Positions 60,771 to 64,000 of a stretch of DNA of 64,000 bases are shown piece by piece. The position numbers were made by a program, and so were the translations under genes. The stretch is taken from assembly GCA_001655195.1 (NCBI GenBank), contig LPNY01000139.1:128554-192553 (forward strand), written 5' to 3'. This stretch comes from Arcobacter sp. EP1. GTDB lineage: Bacteria > Campylobacterota > Campylobacteria > Campylobacterales > Arcobacteraceae. The notes under the pieces were generated by a model. The model was not told where the DNA came from. It did not search any database and saw only the letters and a program-made list of their open reading frames with translations. Each line of letters begins with the position of its first letter. The first letter of the stretch is position 1.

Positions 60771-61730
60771 ATGAATATTATAAAAAAACCATTATGGCAA
60801 ATTAGTGAAAATGAAGTAACATCAGAAGAATTATTTGATAACAGAAGAAGTTTTTTAAAGCTAGGAGCTGCCGCTCTTGTTGCAAACAGTACAGTTGTTG
60901 ATTTACTAGCAAAAGAAAATGTACCCCCATCAAATTTACAATATAAAAAAGACCCCAATAAAGATGACTTAGTTTTAAATAGTTATGAACAAATTACTTC
61001 ATATAACAATTTTTATGAGTTTACTACTTCTAAAGAGGGAGTTAAAAAACTTGCCCAATCCATGAACCCAAACCCTTGGAGTATTGAGATTGATGGTTTA
61101 ATTGATAAACCTATCACTGTAGATGTACAAGATTTGATTAAAAAGTATACTTTAGAAGAGCGAATTTATCGATTTAGATGTGTTGAGGGATGGTCAATGG
61201 TTGTTCCTTGGATTGGTTTTTCTCTTTCAAAATTGATTAAAGATATGAATCCCCACAGTGATGCAAAATATGTACGTTTTGAAACACGACTTGATAAAAA
61301 AATGTTCCCAGACCAAGCTCGAGGTTCTTTTGCAACGATTCCTTACCCTTATATTGAAGGGTTACGAATGGATGAAGCGATGAGTGATTTAACACTAGTT
61401 TCTGTTGGCCTGTATGGTAAAACCTTAGAGAACCAAAACGGTGCACCCTTACGATTAGTCGTTCCTTGGAAGTATGGATTTAAATCTATCAAATCTATTT
61501 CAAGAATCTCATTTGTCAAAGATGAACCTTTAAATACTTGGCAAAAAAGTGCTCCTCATGAGTATGGGTTTTATGCCAATGTGAATCCAAAAGTGGATCA
61601 CCCTCGATGGTCACAAAAACGAGAGCGTGTTTTAGGAAAACTTTTTAAACAACGTACCCAATTGTTTAATGGATATCAAGAAGAAGTTGCCGCATTTTAT
61701 AAAGATATGGATTTAAGAAAGAACTTTTAA
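60771..61730 (+). CDS. msrP: Periplasmic methionine sulfoxide reductase, catalytic subunit
   Basis: 319 residues. Twin-arginine signal (NRRSFLKLGAAALVANST), so it is exported folded with its molybdopterin. The Mo ligand Cys lies in YRFRCVEGWSMVVPWIGF, followed by YVRFETRLDKKMFPDQ and NGAPLRLVVPWKYGFKSIK. It repairs oxidised Met in periplasmic proteins with electrons from the quinone pool through MsrQ. Its stop overlaps the msrQ start (TAATG). Confidence 0.94.
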   Translation: MNIIKKPLWQISENEVTSEELFDNRRSFLKLGAAALVANSTVVDLLAKENVPPSNLQYKKDPNKDDLVLNSYEQITSYNNFYEFTTSKEGVKKLAQSMNPNPWSIEIDGLIDKPITVDVQDLIKKYTLEERIYRFRCVEGWSMVVPWIGFSLSKLIKDMNPHSDAKYVRFETRLDKKMFPDQARGSFATIPYPYIEGLRMDEAMSDLTLVSVGLYGKTLENQNGAPLRLVVPWKYGFKSIKSISRISFVKDEPLNTWQKSAPHEYGFYANVNPKVDHPRWSQKRERVLGKLFKQRTQLFNGYQEEVAAFYKDMDLRKNF

Positions 61731-62287
61731 TGCGCCTATTTATTTTTGTACTTTTATTACTGCCATCTTTTTATTTAGGCTATGAGGTTTTTGTTTTACA
61801 AGACCTCAATGATCCTATAAAATATATTTATACTGTTACAGGTGCAATTGCATTAGTATTGCTATTTTTTACGACAACACTCTCTTTAATAAAATCAAAA
61901 GTTAATCTAATCAAATATCGTAGAATGATTGGATTATATGGTTTTTATTATGCACTTTTGCATATGGCAAACTTCATTATTTTAGATGCAGAGTTGGATT
62001 TACTTTTTGCTATTGAAGAGACTTTGGATAAACCTTTTATCTATTTAGGAATGATCTCCTTTTTCCTGCTTCTTTTTATGGCAATTACTTCAATAAAGAG
62101 TCTTTATAAAAAATTCAATAAGTTCCATCGTGTACTTTATGTTGTTTTATCTTTTACAACAATTCATTTTATCATGGCGCAAAAATCACTTTCAATTCCT
62201 CAATGGGGATATGTTTTTCTAATATTACTTATCATTTATTTTAAAGTGGAACAATTAAAAAAGAAGAAGGTTTTATTATTTAAATAA
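61730..62287 (+). CDS. msrQ: Heme-binding membrane subunit of MsrPQ
   Basis: 185 residues with about five to six membrane helices. Family marks are RRMIGLYGFYYALLHM (heme His), KKFNKFHRVLYV and FTTIHFIMAQK. It passes electrons from menaquinol to MsrP. Coupled to msrP by TAATG. Confidence 0.92.
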   Translation: MRLFIFVLLLLPSFYLGYEVFVLQDLNDPIKYIYTVTGAIALVLLFFTTTLSLIKSKVNLIKYRRMIGLYGFYYALLHMANFIILDAELDLLFAIEETLDKPFIYLGMISFFLLLFMAITSIKSLYKKFNKFHRVLYVVLSFTTIHFIMAQKSLSIPQWGYVFLILLIIYFKVEQLKKKKVLLFK

Positions 62288-62314
62288 AGTGTTTAGAAAA
62301 TTTCTAAACACTTT
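62286..62314. terminator. Bidirectional terminator between msrQ and the GMC gene
   Basis: AAAGTGTTTAGAAA (62286-62299) and TTTCTAAACACTTT (62301-62314) form a 14-bp palindrome with nearly no loop across both stop codons. Confidence 0.7.
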
Positions 62315-63953
62315 TCATATAAGTTTTTATGTAATCAGCTACTCTAAATGAGTTAGCGTAAATAGTAAAAGTATAGGGAACTGAACCGCCAGTTGGCATA
62401 AAACTTCCATCGGTTACAAAAAGATTTTCAACTTCATGGGCTTGACAATGCTTGTTTAATACTGAGGTTTTAGGGTTGTTCCCAAAACGACACCCTCCTG
62501 CTTGTAAATTTTGTGATGGCAGTGGAGAGATATCAGTATGAATATCTTTTGCTCCCATCTGTTTTAGAACTGCCTCTGATTTTTGGGCTAAAAATTCACC
62601 GACTTTTTCATTTTGTGGATGGGAGCCAATTCGTATATTTGCTACGGGTATTCCATATTTATCTTTGTATTTATCTTGTGTAAAAATATAACAATCATCA
62701 TTTGGAATCCAATCCACAAAGATTTCAAACCGCAGTTTCTTCTTGGTTGTAAATTCACTAAAAACGTTATCTTGTAACTCTTTCCCAATTAATAAACCAT
62801 TGTCTCCCCATTTCATTGAATTTGCTTTTCGTATAGGATTTGCATGTTCAAAAAGAAAATCAACAGTTCCTCCTTTGAACTTTTTAGTAAAGTACCAATC
62901 TTTTAAACTTCGATTGACAAAAAGACCAGGAATCATTAACTCTTTTAAAGGCATTGATGAAGCATCAAAGGTTCCTATACCCATACCTCCACCTGTTGAT
63001 AAAAAGTTTTTACCAACGTTACCACTGTTATTTGCTAAACCATTTGGAAAGCTTTTGCTTTTAGAGTTTAAAAGAAGTCTCGAACTCTCTATTGCTTGAG
63101 CTGCTAGCACAAAGACTTTTGCTTTAATTGATTTTTTATTTTCACTTTTTTTATTGATATAGAGTGCTTCTTTAATTTTGTTATTCTCATCTGTTTTTAG
63201 TTCATACACAAGAGCATTTGAAATAATTGTGAGATTCTTTTTCCCAATTATGGGTTGAATTAACGATGCTCGTCCACTTCCTTTTGCTCCTGAAGAACAT
63301 GGATATGAACCACAGTAGTTTGAGTAGTAACAGGCATTTCGATTCTCTTTTTGAGTACTAATAATTGCTCTTGGAGTTCTTACTGGGTTATATCCTAACT
63401 CATGACAGGCTTTGTCGATTTTTTTTGTTATAGGGTGTTCTTGTAGCGCAGGATAAGGAAACTCTTTTGAACTTCGTGGTTCTAAGTGAGGATGTTTTGA
63501 AACTACTCCTGAAACACCTACAACTTTTTCAACTTTGTCATAATATTTTTCCATATCATCATAAGAGATTGGCCAGTCTACAGTGTTGTCATCTTTAAAG
63601 TTTCCATAGGTACTTTTGAGTTTAAAATCATTGGGTTTAAGTCGATAAAAATATCCACTCATAAAGTTGGAACTTCCCCCTAGAATTGAACCATTCCAAA
63701 AATTCCATCCTGTTTCATAGGTAGGAAACTGATGCCATTGTTCATCAATTTTTTCTTCAATAACATGGTATTCATCTTGAAGTGGTGGTGTGTAAATATC
63801 TCTACGAACTGTGAGTTCATCTTTTGAGAAATCTTTTTCCGTTAAGATTTCACCTTTTTCTAATACAGCTACCTTGTATCCTGCAAGAGTGAGTTCATAA
63901 ATAACTGGACTAGCTCCTGCTCCACTTCCAATTATACAAATATCATATATCAT
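62304..63953 (-). CDS. GMC-family FAD-dependent oxidoreductase
   Basis: 549 residues. FAD motif IIGSGAGASPVIYEL with VLEKGE, then GGSSNFMSGYFYRL, and the C-terminal GMC part NLFVTDGSFMPTGGSVPYTFTIYANSFRVADYI (key residues TDGSFMPT, P-T, N). The substrate is an alcohol or sugar acid in the gluconate 2-dehydrogenase / sorbitol dehydrogenase group. Several Cys (CYYSNYCGSYPC) form a cluster in the middle. The start overlaps the upstream gene's stop (ATGA), typical for the small subunit-large subunit pair of gluconate dehydrogenases. Confidence 0.9.
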   Translation of the reverse strand: MIYDICIIGSGAGASPVIYELTLAGYKVAVLEKGEILTEKDFSKDELTVRRDIYTPPLQDEYHVIEEKIDEQWHQFPTYETGWNFWNGSILGGSSNFMSGYFYRLKPNDFKLKSTYGNFKDDNTVDWPISYDDMEKYYDKVEKVVGVSGVVSKHPHLEPRSSKEFPYPALQEHPITKKIDKACHELGYNPVRTPRAIISTQKENRNACYYSNYCGSYPCSSGAKGSGRASLIQPIIGKKNLTIISNALVYELKTDENNKIKEALYINKKSENKKSIKAKVFVLAAQAIESSRLLLNSKSKSFPNGLANNSGNVGKNFLSTGGGMGIGTFDASSMPLKELMIPGLFVNRSLKDWYFTKKFKGGTVDFLFEHANPIRKANSMKWGDNGLLIGKELQDNVFSEFTTKKKLRFEIFVDWIPNDDCYIFTQDKYKDKYGIPVANIRIGSHPQNEKVGEFLAQKSEAVLKQMGAKDIHTDISPLPSQNLQAGGCRFGNNPKTSVLNKHCQAHEVENLFVTDGSFMPTGGSVPYTFTIYANSFRVADYIKTYMKSV

Positions 63954-64000
63954 ACTTTTTGTCCATATTTTCTTTTTGGTTGAGGCTGTCCATAAGGATG
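63950..64000 (-). CDS. C-terminal end of a gene upstream of the GMC oxidoreductase, cut by the window edge
   Basis: A minus frame from the edge gives HPYGQPQPKRKYGQKV and a TGA at 63952-63950 that overlaps the GMC start by 3 bp. From position it is likely the twin-arginine small subunit (gluconate 2-dehydrogenase subunit 3 family), but only 16 residues are visible. Confidence 0.5.
   Translation of the reverse strand, partial: HPYGQPQPKRKYGQKV

Noticed and set aside
1-64000. CRISPR array, insertion sequence, integrase or prophage
   Set aside because: No regularly spaced repeats, transposase or integrase motifs were seen; only the secreted paralogs carry a phage-like segment, without other phage genes.

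Overview
The window is AT-rich and densely coded, and reads as a chromosomal segment of a Campylobacterota bacterium, most likely of the Arcobacter group (Arcobacteraceae). Evidence: the gene order aroQ-mqnX-sppA (as Cj0066c-Cj0068c in Campylobacter jejuni), rpsB-tsf-ABC ATPase-acidic protein-gmk, and nfu-hypothetical-murE all match Campylobacterota; there are a futalosine-pathway menaquinone gene, a cbb3 oxidase assembly pair (ccoI, ccoS), malate:quinone oxidoreductase and a split CetA/CetB energy-taxis receptor. The genus is inferred from memory of family content, not from a search.

Layout. 1-3.6 kb: a cut-off M24 peptidase, then aroQ, mqnX and sppA. 3.6-5.3 kb: two tandem paralogous secreted proteins. 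5.3-23.6 kb: an unbroken minus-strand block of 15 genes for acetate or short-chain carboxylate use (two acetate kinases and one pta, two DUF294/DnaQ-like pairs, two DUF485/ActP-type symporter pairs, a third DUF4212/symporter pair) headed by an OmpR-type two-component system. 23.7-24.1 kb: four tRNAs (Lys, Glu, Val, Asp). 24-31.6 kb: pncC, mqo, a small Cys-rich protein, ileS, a hidden 35-codon membrane ORF, nfu and murE. 31.6-35.6 kb: a MoxR-DUF58-VWA operon. 35.8-43.2 kb: cetB-cetA, a lytic transglycosylase, rpsB-tsf and gmk. 43.2-54.4 kb: a c-di-GMP protein, cbb3 assembly, hemH, the AmmeMemoRadiSam trio, a DUF218 protein and a metal ABC importer. 54.4-64 kb: a stand-alone winged-helix regulator, a binding-protein/GGDEF chimera, cvfB, two thiol peroxidases, nnrS, msrPQ and a GMC oxidoreductase.

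Two regulatory systems can be read directly from the DNA. (1) A direct repeat with 11-bp period (AATGCTA-N4-AATGCTA in the direction of transcription) lies upstream of pta and of all three symporter operons. Its likely reader is the OmpR-family regulator at 21407-22069, next to one of these boxes. (2) A different direct repeat with 12-bp period (TGTGAC-N6-TGTGAC) occurs before each of the two tandem secreted-protein genes and again before the 101-residue receiver-less winged-helix gene at 54360-54665, 50 kb away. This points to a self-regulated mini-regulon controlling secreted proteins of unknown function. A third repeated motif (TGTACW-N5-TGTACA, 11-bp period) lies 205-265 bp upstream of pta, the first symporter operon and mqo. 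All regulatory assignments are inferences from motif recurrence and need genome-wide counting and binding tests.
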